Made by a program: the position numbers and the translations under genes. The notes under the pieces were generated by a model. The model did no database searches, was not told where the DNA came from, and saw nothing but the letters and a program-made list of their open reading frames with translations. From positions 16,011-80,010 of the forward strand of contig DASWNW010000106.1 of the NCBI GenBank assembly GCA_036399015.1: a stretch of 64,000 nt of DNA. The letters run 5' to 3'. Origin of the DNA: QHVT01 sp036399015 (GTDB lineage Bacteria > Acidobacteriota > Thermoanaerobaculia > Gp7-AA8). Positions 40,767 through 49,158 of the stretch are shown one piece after another; within the stretch, counting starts at the first letter, position 1; each line of letters starts with the position of its first letter.

Positions 40767-42451
40767 ACCCTCCGGGCCCAGCTCCGCATGCGCGTCGACG
40801 TGCCGTCCGGCGGGAGGTCCATCCAGTCCTTGAGCGGCACGAAGAAGCCGGTCTTGGGGCGGGTGCGCAGGTAGCGCGGCAGCATCGAGGCGAGCACCTG
40901 CTTGCCGTCGCCGCGGAGCAGCACCGGCGCGAGCTGGCGGAGGAGCCAGGCGTCGACGAGCGGCGTGCGCACCTCCACCGAGTGCGCCATGCTCGCCCAG
41001 TCGGCGTCGCGCAGGAGCTGGTTGCGCATGTAGAGCGACGCCTCCAGCGTGGCCACGCGGCCGAACGCGCTGTGCGGCTCCGGGTGGAGGACGCCGTTCC
41101 ACCGATCGAGCAGCGCGAGCCGCTCCAGCCCTTCGCGCGCCATGTCCGCGCCGAGGATCTCCGGCAGCTCGTCCGGCGGAAAGAGGCCGCGCTGCACGAG
41201 GTACGCGCCGCCGTACGTGCGTCCGATCGCGGGGATCAGGGCCGCCTTCGGGCGCCGCCGCGCCACCGCGGCGAGATGGGCGAGGCGGGGGAAGTTCACC
41301 ATCGCCGGCACGTTCGTGAACGAGGGATAGCTGCCGAACAGCTCGTCCCCGCCGACGCCCGACAGCGCCACCTTCACGCCCGCCTCGTGCACCGCCTTGC
41401 TGATGAACCAGGTGTTCACGCCGTCGATGGTCGGCTGGTCCATCCGCTCGAAGATGCGCGGGAGATCGCCGAGGAACTCCTCGCGGCTGACGGTGCGGGT
41501 GGTGTGCTGGGTCCCGTGCTCGCGCGCGAACCGCTCCGCGAGCGGCGCCTCGTCGAGGTGGGCCGACGCCAGCGTGAAGGTGTGCAGCGGGCCGTAGCGG
41601 GCGGCGAGCTGCGTGAGCGCCGAGGAGTCGACGCCGGCGGAGAGGAACACGCCTACCGGCACGTCGGCGACCAGGTGATGGCGGACCGACTCGTCGATCC
41701 GCTCGCGGAGGAAGACGCCGGGATCGACGAGGGATTCACTCCGCGCCTCGCAGAAGACCTCGGCGATGGAGTAGTGGCGGCGGACCTCGGAGCGGCCGCG
41801 CTCCTCGTCGATGAAGAACGAGGTGCCGGCCTCGATCGCCGTCACGTCGCGGCGGATCGTGAACGGCTCCGGCACCGATCCCGTCAGAAAGAAGCCGGCC
41901 GCACCGGCGGGATCGAGCGCGCCGGAGACGGCGCCGCCGGCGAGCAGCGCCTTCACCTCGGACGCGAGGCGGATCGTGCCGCCGTCATCGGCGAGGTAGA
42001 GCGGCTTGATGCCGTACGGATCGCGCGCCACGAACATCCGCCGCGCGCGGGCGTCCCAGATCGCGAACGCGTACATCCCCCGCAGCAGGCCGAGCATCCG
42101 CTCGCCGTCGCGGCGATAGAGCTCGAGCAGCACCTCGGTGTCGGTGCGGGAGTGAAAGCGGGCGCCTCCCCGCTCGAGCGCGGCGCGCAGCTCCGCGTAG
42201 TTGTAGATCTCGCCGTTGAAGACGACCGCCAGCTCCCCCGCCGTGTCCCACATCGGCTGCGTCCCCTCGGGCGAGAGGTCGATGATGGCCAGCCTCCGGC
42301 TGGAGAGGCCGACCCGGCCGTCGTCCGAGATCCAGACCCCGCCGGCGTCGGGGCCGCGCGGGATCATCCGCGCCGTGACGGCCTCCAGCTCCTCGCGGCG
42401 CGGGGCCGCGGCGCTGGAGCGGTACGCGAAGAAGGCGGCGATCCCACACAT
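40748..42451 (-). CDS. asnB: Asparagine synthetase-type amidotransferase
   Basis: 567 residues. The N-terminal glutaminase domain has the Cys nucleophile directly after Met (MCGIAAFFAYR), IPRGPDAGG and FNGEIYNYAELR. The C-terminal synthetase domain has the ATP pyrophosphatase loop FLSAGVDSSALT (SAG instead of the usual SGG), LSGVGGDELFGSYP and VRTPLVDAWL. In polysaccharide loci such proteins amidate a sugar carboxylate or an amino-acid side group instead of making asparagine; that is inference from context. The stop lies in the second copy of the 20 bp repeat. Confidence 0.92.
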   Translation of the reverse strand: MCGIAAFFAYRSSAAAPRREELEAVTARMIPRGPDAGGVWISDDGRVGLSSRRLAIIDLSPEGTQPMWDTAGELAVVFNGEIYNYAELRAALERGGARFHSRTDTEVLLELYRRDGERMLGLLRGMYAFAIWDARARRMFVARDPYGIKPLYLADDGGTIRLASEVKALLAGGAVSGALDPAGAAGFFLTGSVPEPFTIRRDVTAIEAGTSFFIDEERGRSEVRRHYSIAEVFCEARSESLVDPGVFLRERIDESVRHHLVADVPVGVFLSAGVDSSALTQLAARYGPLHTFTLASAHLDEAPLAERFAREHGTQHTTRTVSREEFLGDLPRIFERMDQPTIDGVNTWFISKAVHEAGVKVALSGVGGDELFGSYPSFTNVPAMVNFPRLAHLAAVARRRPKAALIPAIGRTYGGAYLVQRGLFPPDELPEILGADMAREGLERLALLDRWNGVLHPEPHSAFGRVATLEASLYMRNQLLRDADWASMAHSVEVRTPLVDAWLLRQLAPVLLRGDGKQVLASMLPRYLRTRPKTGFFVPLKDWMDLPPDGTSTRMRSWARRVWEAFA

Positions 42452-42474
42452 GCGAGGTTCGCGAAGGATACGCG

Positions 42475-42480
42475 TAGACT
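42475..42480 (+). promoter_or_regulatory. -10-like TAGACT six bases before the FkbM gene
   Basis: TAGACT ends 6 nt before the GTG at 42487. The divergent asnB start is at 42451, so only 35 nt lie between the two genes. A leaderless transcript would result. Confidence 0.4.
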
Positions 42481-42486
42481 CGCGGT

Positions 42487-43410
42487 GTGCGCAGGCAACT
42501 GTTCATCGCCGCGGGGCGCGTCGCGTCGCGGCTGCCACGGGTGCGCGGGAAGACGCGGCTGCTGCTCGCGCTCTACAAGCTGCTGGGGCTGGAGGGGCGG
42601 CACATCCACGTCGACGTCCGGCTGCGGCGTCCCGTGGCGTTCGACGCGCGGCTCGACCTGCACGCCTGGCTCGAGCGGCTCGCGTTCCTGACCGGCGGCT
42701 ACGAGGACGACACGGTCGAGTTCCTCGCCGGCCTGCACCGGCACGACGGCCGCGGCGGATACCTCCTCGATGTCGGTTCGAACATCGGCCTGATCTCGAT
42801 TCCGTTCGCCAGGATCACCGGGCGACCGGTGTTCGCCGTGGAGGCGGTGCCCGACAACGTGGCGGCGCTGCGGGCGAACGTCGCGCGCAATGGGCTGGAG
42901 GGGCTGATCACGATCCTGCCGTTCGCGCTCGGCGACCAGCGGGGCCAGGTGCTCATCCAGGTGGAGGGGGACCTGCTCCCCGGCGAAGGGACCGGCACGG
43001 CGAACATCCTGCCGCCCGACGCGACCTGGGGCGTGCAGCAGCCGGTGGACCTCGCGACGATCGACACGGCCGGCCTCCCGCCCGGCTGCTCCGTGATCAA
43101 GATCGACACCGACGGCTACGACCTCAAGGTGCTGCAGGGCGGGCGGGAGTTCCTCGAGCGCGAGCGCCCGCTGATCTTCGGCGAGTTCTCCGCCCACTGC
43201 CTCAGTTGGCACCGGCAGACGATCGCCGACGTGGCCGCGTTCGCGGCGGCACTCCGCTACCGCACCCTCTGCCGCGTCGCGCCGGGCTGGGAGTTCCGGC
43301 CCTACGAGGCAGGGATGCCGTTCGAGCAGGACCTGCTGCTCGTCCCCGAGGAGCGGGCGGCTATTGCTCTGGCGATTCCGCGGAGCGGAGGGCGGGGCGC
43401 GGAGTCGTGA
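42487..43410 (+). CDS. FkbM-family SAM methyltransferase
   Basis: 307 residues from GTG 42487. SAM motif I YLLDVGSNIGLISIPFA, then VFAVEAVPDNVAALRANVARNGL and the family-typical VIKIDTDGYDLKVLQGGREFLERERPLIFGEF. FkbM enzymes O-methylate sugars or amino acids; here a sugar of the exopolysaccharide is the likely substrate. A basic N-terminus (RRQLFIAAGRVASRLPRVRGK) may be a membrane anchor. Confidence 0.9.
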   Translation: MRRQLFIAAGRVASRLPRVRGKTRLLLALYKLLGLEGRHIHVDVRLRRPVAFDARLDLHAWLERLAFLTGGYEDDTVEFLAGLHRHDGRGGYLLDVGSNIGLISIPFARITGRPVFAVEAVPDNVAALRANVARNGLEGLITILPFALGDQRGQVLIQVEGDLLPGEGTGTANILPPDATWGVQQPVDLATIDTAGLPPGCSVIKIDTDGYDLKVLQGGREFLERERPLIFGEFSAHCLSWHRQTIADVAAFAAALRYRTLCRVAPGWEFRPYEAGMPFEQDLLLVPEERAAIALAIPRSGGRGAES

Positions 43411-43417
43411 TCTCGCG

Positions 43418-43594
43418 CTAGGCGACGCCGAGCGTCGGCATGTTCGTGCCGCTTTCGAGCGAGTTCACGTAGGAGGCGCTCAGGCCCGCCAGCTTCGCGA
43501 GCTGGGCGCGCGTCAGATGCCGCTCCTCGCGCAACTGTTGGAGCAGAATGCCGAACCGGTTCTGAAGATGGGTTCCCCGCGTTCGTAACGTCAT
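43418..43594 (-). CDS. Very short XRE-type helix-turn-helix protein
   Basis: 58 residues from the ATG at 43594. RFGILLQQLREERHLTRAQLAKLAGLSASYVNSLESGTNMPTLGVA covers helices 1-4 of a Cro/CI-type HTH, with the family-typical SxSYVxxxExG; the protein ends where helix 5 should begin, so it looks truncated or minimal. No dimerisation domain. Its upstream region is the 21 bp array 3 (43642-43851). It may be an autoregulator acting on that array, or a remnant. A longer start (for example at 43654) would include residues coded by the array. Confidence 0.65.
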   Translation of the reverse strand: MTLRTRGTHLQNRFGILLQQLREERHLTRAQLAKLAGLSASYVNSLESGTNMPTLGVA

Positions 43595-43641
43595 AGGTAG
43601 ATTACGTGCGACGCGGCGAATCGTTAAGGCCGGCTCGAACT

Positions 43642-43851
43642 TTTTGAACGCCATGGCGGAGAAAACTCCGCCATGGTGTGCGGGAGTGCCGGCGTTCCGT
43701 GCGCGCACTCCGCCATGGTGTTCAGAAACTCCGCCATGGTGTTCGAAAACTTCTCCATGGTGATCGCAAACATCGGCGCGCTGTTCGAAAACATCGGCGT
43801 GCTCTTCAAATTCGAACGCGGTGCGTTCGGAAACTCCGCCATGGTGTTCAG
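43642..43851. repeat. Tandem array 3: ten 21 bp units
   Basis: Ten consecutive 21 nt units of the type AAACTCCGCCATGGTGTTCGA, from 43642 to 43851, exactly 210 bp as in array 1 but with an unrelated sequence. Four copies of CTCCGCCATGGTGT are nearly identical; the middle units are strongly diverged. It occupies the gap between the HTH gene and the WecA-like gene and ends on the stop codon of the latter. Confidence 0.92.
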
Positions 43852-44924
43852 GCGGCGTGCTTGCGCCGGGGAAAATACCGGAGCACGAAGAGTGCGATCA
43901 GAGCGAGCGCTCCCGATGTGTAGCCGATCCACTTCGTTTCCTGGACGACCGTCATGACGGCCGAGGCGGCGAAGAGCAGGGTGATGCTCCAGATGCCAAA
44001 GATCGCCTTCCCGGCGCTGCCGTAGCGGGCCACGAGGATGTGGTGGATGTGGCGGCGGTCGGCGGTGAAGACGCGGGAGACGCGGCTGCCGAGCGGCTCC
44101 TGTTTTCCGCCGAAGCGCTGTTTCATGACGATGAGCGTGTCGATCACCGGCAGCGCGAGGGCAAGCATCGGTCCGCCGATGATGAGGGCCGTCGGCGACT
44201 TGCTGGGGCGGGCGATCGACCCGGCGGCGAGGAGCAGGCCGATGAACAGCGCGCCGGTGTCCCCCATGAAGATCTTCGCCGGCGGCTTGTTCCAGGGGTA
44301 GAAGCCGACCAGGCTCCCGGTGAGGGCGGTCATGATGACGAGCGAGAAGACGTCGACCCGCAGCACGGCGATGATGCTGAAGGAGGCGGCGATGGTCAGC
44401 GCGACGACGGTCGCGAGCGAGTCCATCCCGTCGATGAAGTTCATCGCGTTCATCACCCCGACGATCCAGACGATCGAGGCAACGATGCCGAGAAGGCCGA
44501 GGTCGAACTGCTGTCCGGCGAGCGTGACGAAGTCGAAGTGGAAGCCGAAGGCGACCAGGATGAACGCGGCGGCGAACTGCACGGCGAACTTCTGCGGCGC
44601 ATTCGTGCCGATCAGATCGTCGTAGACGCCGAGGCCGATCACGAGCGACCCGCCGGCGAGGACGGCGAAGAGGTAGGTGAGGTTCTTCGTCACCAGGTCG
44701 GCCGCGCGCGTGTTGGCGGCGAGGAGCAGGAGCGGGAAGCCGAAGCCGAAGATGATGGCGATGCCGCCGAGGCGCGGCGTGGCGGTGGTGTGGAGCTTCC
44801 GCTCCTCGGGCACGTCGACCAGGCCGATGTGCTGCGCCCCCCGCCGCACGATCGCCGTCGCCACGTACGAGGTGACGGCGCTGCAGACGAAGAGGAGTAC
44901 GAGCGGAACGGAAAGCTCGGCCAT
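43848..44924 (-). CDS. Undecaprenyl-phosphate sugar-1-phosphate transferase (WecA/MraY superfamily)
   Basis: 358 residues, about eleven membrane helices. Starts repeat-unit synthesis by moving a HexNAc-1-phosphate from UDP to undecaprenyl phosphate. Conserved cytosolic motifs: DVPEERKLHTTATPRLGG, GVYDDLIGTNAPQKF (DD magnesium site), NFIDGMDSLA, FMGDTGALFIG and the HIHH-type RRHIHHI. All are in family order. It is the only initiating transferase in the locus. The 3' end is fused to tandem array 3. Confidence 0.92.
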   Translation of the reverse strand: MAELSVPLVLLFVCSAVTSYVATAIVRRGAQHIGLVDVPEERKLHTTATPRLGGIAIIFGFGFPLLLLAANTRAADLVTKNLTYLFAVLAGGSLVIGLGVYDDLIGTNAPQKFAVQFAAAFILVAFGFHFDFVTLAGQQFDLGLLGIVASIVWIVGVMNAMNFIDGMDSLATVVALTIAASFSIIAVLRVDVFSLVIMTALTGSLVGFYPWNKPPAKIFMGDTGALFIGLLLAAGSIARPSKSPTALIIGGPMLALALPVIDTLIVMKQRFGGKQEPLGSRVSRVFTADRRHIHHILVARYGSAGKAIFGIWSITLLFAASAVMTVVQETKWIGYTSGALALIALFVLRYFPRRKHAA

Positions 44925-44949
44925 CGGACCGGCAGGAGGATAGCGCAGT

Positions 44950-45066
44950 CGAGTCGGGGAGTCTCAGAGTCGCAGAGTCGCAGAGTCGCAGAGGGGAAGC
45001 GGCGCGCCGGCGCCGGATGGGCGAAGCCTCTCTGAGACTTTGAGACTCCCCGACTCTGCGACTCCA
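44950..45066. repeat. Inverted repeat built of 8 bp AGTCGCAG / GAGACTTT units
   Basis: Left arm GAGTCTCAGAGTCGCAGAGT..., with three tandem AGTCGCAG octamers. Right arm of TCTGAGACTTTGAGACTCCC type. The centre is GC-rich (GCGCGCCGGCGCC). It separates the divergent WecA-like and ETF-QO genes. Confidence 0.87.
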
Positions 45067-45067
45067 C

Positions 45068-45098
45068 TAGAATGCCCTCGCACTTCGCCCGACAGGAG
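45068..45098 (+). promoter_or_regulatory. -10 TAGAAT and AGGAG ribosome site of ETF-QO
   Basis: TAGAAT (45068-45073) overlaps an in-frame ATG at 45072, which excludes that ATG as the start. AGGAG (45094-45098) lies 9 nt before the ATG at 45108 and fixes the real start. No -35 at 17 nt is seen. Confidence 0.6.
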
Positions 45099-45107
45099 TT
45101 TTATCGA

Positions 45108-46811
45108 ATGGCCGAACTTCCCGGAATCGAGCGCGAGACCCTCGACGTCGACGTGGTGATCGTCGGCGCGGGCCCCGCCGGACTGGCAGCCGCGTACAAG
45201 CTGGCGGAGCTGATCCGCGTCCACAACGAGTCGGACGCGGAGAAGAAGCTCGAGGGGATCTCCATCGCCGTCCTCGAGAAGGGGAAGGAGATCGGGTCGC
45301 ACGGGATCTCCGGCGCGGTCATGGATCCGCGCGGCCTCGCCGAGCTGATGCCCGACTTCCTCGAGCGCGGCTGCCCGGTCGAGTCGCCCGTCACCTCCGA
45401 CGCGTTCTGGATGCTCACCGAGACGCACAAAATCAACTCGCCGCTCGTCCCGCCGCCGATGCACAACCACGGCAACTACGTGGTCTCCCTCGGCGAGGTG
45501 GTGCGCTGGCTCGGCCCGATCGTCGGCGAGATGGGGGTCGACCTCTTCGCCGAGTTCGCCGCCACGCGCGTGCTCGTCGAGGAAGGGAAAGTGGTCGGTG
45601 TCCGCACTGGCGACAAGGGCATCGACAAGAACGGCCAGCCGAAGGCGAACTACGAGCCGGGCGTCGACATCCGCGCCAAGATGACGATCCTGGGCGAGGG
45701 GCCGCGGGGGACGCTCACCAAGCAGCTCGCCGGCATGTTCGACCTGTACGCGGGGAAGAATCCGCAGGTCTACTCCGTGGGAGTGAAGGAGCTGTGGCAG
45801 CTCCCCGACGACCGCTTCGCGCCCGGCACCGTGATCCACACGCTCGGCTATCCGCTGGACCTCGACACGTTCGGCGGCGCCTTCATCTACGGCATGAAAG
45901 ACCGCATCGTCGACATCGGCCTCGTGGTCGGACTCGACTACAAGAACCCGACGCTCGATCCGCACAACGAGCTGCAGCGGCTCAAGCTCCATCCCGCGAT
46001 CCAGGAGATCCTGCGCGGCGGGAAGATGATCTCGGCGGGCGCGAAGGCGATCCCGGAAGGCGGCTACTACTCGATGCCCCGCCTGCACGGCGACGGCTTC
46101 ATGATCCTCGGCGACTCGGGCGGCTTCCTCAACGGTGCGCGCCTCAAGGGAATCCACCTCGCGATCAAGTCGGGGATCATGGCCGCCGAGGCGGCGTTCC
46201 AGGCGCTGCTCGGCGAGGACTACTCAGCGAACAGCCTCTCGCAGTACGAGGCGATGTTCGAGGCCTCCTGGGCGAAGGACGAGCTCTGGAAGCAGCGCAA
46301 CTTCCACCAGGCGTTCAACAACGGCGTCGTCGCCGGCATGGCGAACGCGGGGCTGAGCATGGTCACCGGCGGGCGCGGCTTCGGCGTCGCGAACCGGCTG
46401 GAGGGGCATGAGGGCTGGGCGCGCATGGAGCGGATCAAGCGCTACTTCGGCTCGGACGATCCCCACCCGCCGGCGAAGGTGAAGTACGACAACCAGTACA
46501 CGTTCGACAAGGTGACGAACGTCTACAACGGCGGCGTGATCCACGAGGAGAACCAGCCGGCGCACCTGCTGATCCTCGACACCGAGGTCTGCATCACCCG
46601 CTGCACGGAAGAGTTCGGGAACCCCTGCTTCCACTTCTGTCCCGCGCAAGTCTACGAGCCGCAGGAAACGGCGGACGGGCGGGGACGGGTGCCGTTCCTC
46701 AACTTCACGAACTGCTTCCACTGCAAGACGTGCGACATCATGGATCCGTATCAGGTGATCACCTGGGTGCCGCCGGAGGGTGGAGGCGGCCCCGACTACA
46801 AGAAGCTCTAG
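45108..46811 (+). CDS. Electron transfer flavoprotein-ubiquinone oxidoreductase
   Basis: 567 residues. Takes electrons from reduced ETF and passes them to the quinone pool at the membrane. FAD-binding VVIVGAGPAGLAAAYKL near residue 18, the SHGISGAVMDPRGL motif, GYYSMPRLHGDGFMILGDSGGFLN (second FAD contact), and a C-terminal 4Fe-4S domain with CP in FHFCPAQVYE and CFHCKTCDIMDP. Full length and all cluster cysteines present. Functional partner of EtfBA at 13423-15172. Confidence 0.95.
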   Translation: MAELPGIERETLDVDVVIVGAGPAGLAAAYKLAELIRVHNESDAEKKLEGISIAVLEKGKEIGSHGISGAVMDPRGLAELMPDFLERGCPVESPVTSDAFWMLTETHKINSPLVPPPMHNHGNYVVSLGEVVRWLGPIVGEMGVDLFAEFAATRVLVEEGKVVGVRTGDKGIDKNGQPKANYEPGVDIRAKMTILGEGPRGTLTKQLAGMFDLYAGKNPQVYSVGVKELWQLPDDRFAPGTVIHTLGYPLDLDTFGGAFIYGMKDRIVDIGLVVGLDYKNPTLDPHNELQRLKLHPAIQEILRGGKMISAGAKAIPEGGYYSMPRLHGDGFMILGDSGGFLNGARLKGIHLAIKSGIMAAEAAFQALLGEDYSANSLSQYEAMFEASWAKDELWKQRNFHQAFNNGVVAGMANAGLSMVTGGRGFGVANRLEGHEGWARMERIKRYFGSDDPHPPAKVKYDNQYTFDKVTNVYNGGVIHEENQPAHLLILDTEVCITRCTEEFGNPCFHFCPAQVYEPQETADGRGRVPFLNFTNCFHCKTCDIMDPYQVITWVPPEGGGGPDYKKL

Positions 46812-46857
46812 CCGGCCGGTGGCGGTGCTGTTGCAGCGTTTTTCTGCCGGCATTCTC

Positions 46858-49110
46858 ATGCGAACCGCTGCCCGTTACTCGATCGCGTTCGCCGCGACAG
46901 TCGTGGCGATGCTGCTCACCGCGGCGCTTCCGGAGCTGCTCGCGCCGATGCGGCTCTTCTTCTTCTGGGTCGCGGTGCTGATCACCGCGGTCCTGGCGGG
47001 GCTGGGGCCGGCGCTGGTGGCGATCGGGCTGTCGATCGCCGGGACGGCCTGGCTGCTGTTCGAGCCGCTCGGCTCCCTCGCCATTAACAGCGCGACGGAC
47101 GTGCTGCGGGTGGTGCTCTTCGCCGCATTCGCCGTCTGCGTCAGCGCGATCGCGTCGATGCGTCGGCGCGCGGAAGAACGCGCGCTGGTGAGCGAGCGGC
47201 GCTACCGCAGCCTCATCGAGGCGACGCCGGTGCCGCAGGCCGTCTGGACCGCGACCGCCGAGGGGGAGATCGCCTGGCCCGCGGAGTGGAAGGCGATCAC
47301 CGGCGGCGAGGGGACCAAGGCCGTGCATCCCGACGACCTGCAGCGGACCGTCGAACGGTGGCGCGCGGCGGTCACGCAGCGGACCTGGTACGAGGACGAG
47401 ATCCGCGTCCGCACCGCCAATGGCCGCTACCGCTGGTTCGCCGTGAAGGCGGTGCCGACCGGCGACGAATGGGTCGGCATCATCGCCGACGTCGACGATC
47501 GCAGGCGGCATCAGGAGAACGCCTCGTTCATCAACAAGGCGAGCGAGGTGCTGGCCTCCTCCCTCGGCGTCGAGCAGACGCTCCGCAACCTGGCCCGCCT
47601 CTGCGTGCCGGAAATCGCCGACTCCTGTTCCATCGACGTCGCCTCCGGCGACGGGTACGAGCGGGTGGCGGTGCGGCACGTCGATCCGGGGAAGGAGGAG
47701 CTGATCCGCGACGTGGGGCGGAACGCGCAGCGCTCGCCGGAGACGTCGGAGGTGATGCGCGTGCTGAAGTCGGGGACGGCCGAGCTGCTCGACGCGCCGG
47801 TGACCGGCGACCCGCTGCTGAAGGCGCTGAACATCCACTCCGCGGCCATGGTGCCGATGAAGGCGCGGGGGCGGATCCTCGGCGTGCTGTCGCTGGTCTA
47901 CAACGAGTCGGGGCGGCGCTATGCAGAGGAGGACCTGCCGCTGCTCGAGGAGATCGCCCGCCGCGCGGCGACGGCGCTCGACAACGCGCGGCTGTACGAG
48001 GCGGCGGAGTCGGCGAACCGCGCCAAGGACGAGTTCCTGGCTACGCTGTCGCACGAGCTGCGCACGCCGCTCACCGCGATCAGCGGCTGGGCGCACATGC
48101 TCGAGCTGGGGATCTCCGACGACGAGACGTCGCGCCTGGCGGTGGACACGATCCTGCGCAGCGCGCGGGCGCAGGGAGAGCTCATCGACGACCTCCTCGA
48201 CCTCTCGCGTGTCGTGGCCGGCACGCTGCACCTGAACGTCACCACCGTCGACCTGTCGAGCATCGTCGCGGAGGTGGCGGTGGCGGCGCGGCCGGCGGCC
48301 GATGCGAAAGGGCTCACCATCGTCGTCGAAGGGGGGCTGCGCCCGCTGCTCGTGCGCGGCGACGATCGCAGGCTGCGGCAGGTGGTCTGGAACCTGGTCA
48401 CGAACGCGGTGAAGTTCACCGATCGCGGCGGGACCATCCGCATCATCCCCTCGGCGCGCGGCGGTGTGGCGCGCGTGACGGTCGTCGACACCGGCCGCGG
48501 CATCACCCCCGAGTTTCTCCCCTACGTCTGGGACCGTTTCCGTCAGGCGGACAGCAGCACGTCGCGGCAGCACGGCGGCCTCGGCCTCGGGCTGTCGGTG
48601 GTGCGTCACCTGGTCGAGCTGCACGGCGGGACGGTGTCGGTGAAGAGCGAGGGGGCCGGCCAGGGGGCGACGTTCTGCTTCGAGCTGCCGCTGGCGCGCG
48701 AGGCGGCCGCATCCGACGCGGCCGGGGCGCGCACCGACGGGCAGTTGCTGAGCGGGCGGAGGGTCGTGCTGGTGGAGGATGACGCCGACACGCGGACCGT
48801 CATCGCCAGGATGCTCCGCCAGTTCGGGGCGGACGTGGTCGCCACGGCGTCGGTGGACGAGGCGGTGCGGCGGCTGGAGGGGCAGCTTCCCGATGCGATC
48901 GTGACCGACATCGCCATGCCGGAGCAGGACGGGTTCGCGCTGCTGCGGCGCGTGCGCGAGCGGTCGGACGTGCCGGTCGTGGCGGTCTCCGCGATCGCCA
49001 CCGGGGCCGAAGACCGGCGGCGCGCGCTCGACGCAGGTTTCGCCGACTTTCTCCGAAAGCCCCTCGAACCGGCACAACTCGCGCTTGCGGTCTCCGCTGC
49101 CGTCCGCTGA
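46858..49110 (+). CDS. Hybrid sensor histidine kinase with PAS, GAF and receiver domains
   Basis: 750 residues from the ATG at 46858; an upstream GTG at 46819 is possible. Three to four membrane helices at 8-100 resemble the KdpD-type DUF4118 sensor. PAS at about 112-216, GAF at about 224-378, HisKA with the phospho-accepting H399 in FLATLSHELRTPL, HATPase with WNLVTNAVKF (511-520), DTGRGI and GGLGLGLSVV, then a receiver domain with D684 in IVTDIAMPEQDG. No response regulator with output domain is adjacent, so the target is unknown. Confidence 0.93.
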   Translation: MRTAARYSIAFAATVVAMLLTAALPELLAPMRLFFFWVAVLITAVLAGLGPALVAIGLSIAGTAWLLFEPLGSLAINSATDVLRVVLFAAFAVCVSAIASMRRRAEERALVSERRYRSLIEATPVPQAVWTATAEGEIAWPAEWKAITGGEGTKAVHPDDLQRTVERWRAAVTQRTWYEDEIRVRTANGRYRWFAVKAVPTGDEWVGIIADVDDRRRHQENASFINKASEVLASSLGVEQTLRNLARLCVPEIADSCSIDVASGDGYERVAVRHVDPGKEELIRDVGRNAQRSPETSEVMRVLKSGTAELLDAPVTGDPLLKALNIHSAAMVPMKARGRILGVLSLVYNESGRRYAEEDLPLLEEIARRAATALDNARLYEAAESANRAKDEFLATLSHELRTPLTAISGWAHMLELGISDDETSRLAVDTILRSARAQGELIDDLLDLSRVVAGTLHLNVTTVDLSSIVAEVAVAARPAADAKGLTIVVEGGLRPLLVRGDDRRLRQVVWNLVTNAVKFTDRGGTIRIIPSARGGVARVTVVDTGRGITPEFLPYVWDRFRQADSSTSRQHGGLGLGLSVVRHLVELHGGTVSVKSEGAGQGATFCFELPLAREAAASDAAGARTDGQLLSGRRVVLVEDDADTRTVIARMLRQFGADVVATASVDEAVRRLEGQLPDAIVTDIAMPEQDGFALLRRVRERSDVPVVAVSAIATGAEDRRRALDAGFADFLRKPLEPAQLALAVSAAVR

Positions 49111-49158
49111 GAATGCCCCCGGCTCAGGCCGTGTTGGACCCGCGAGAGCAAGAACAGT

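Noticed and set aside
43624..43932. 102-codon frame with NTMAEF repeats on the minus strand
   Set aside because: Product of array 3 periodicity; it begins out of frame inside the WecA-like gene.
45072..45107. Upstream ATG of ETF-QO as the real start
   Set aside because: It overlaps a TAGAAT box and lacks a ribosome site, whereas the ATG at 45108 has AGGAG at the right distance.
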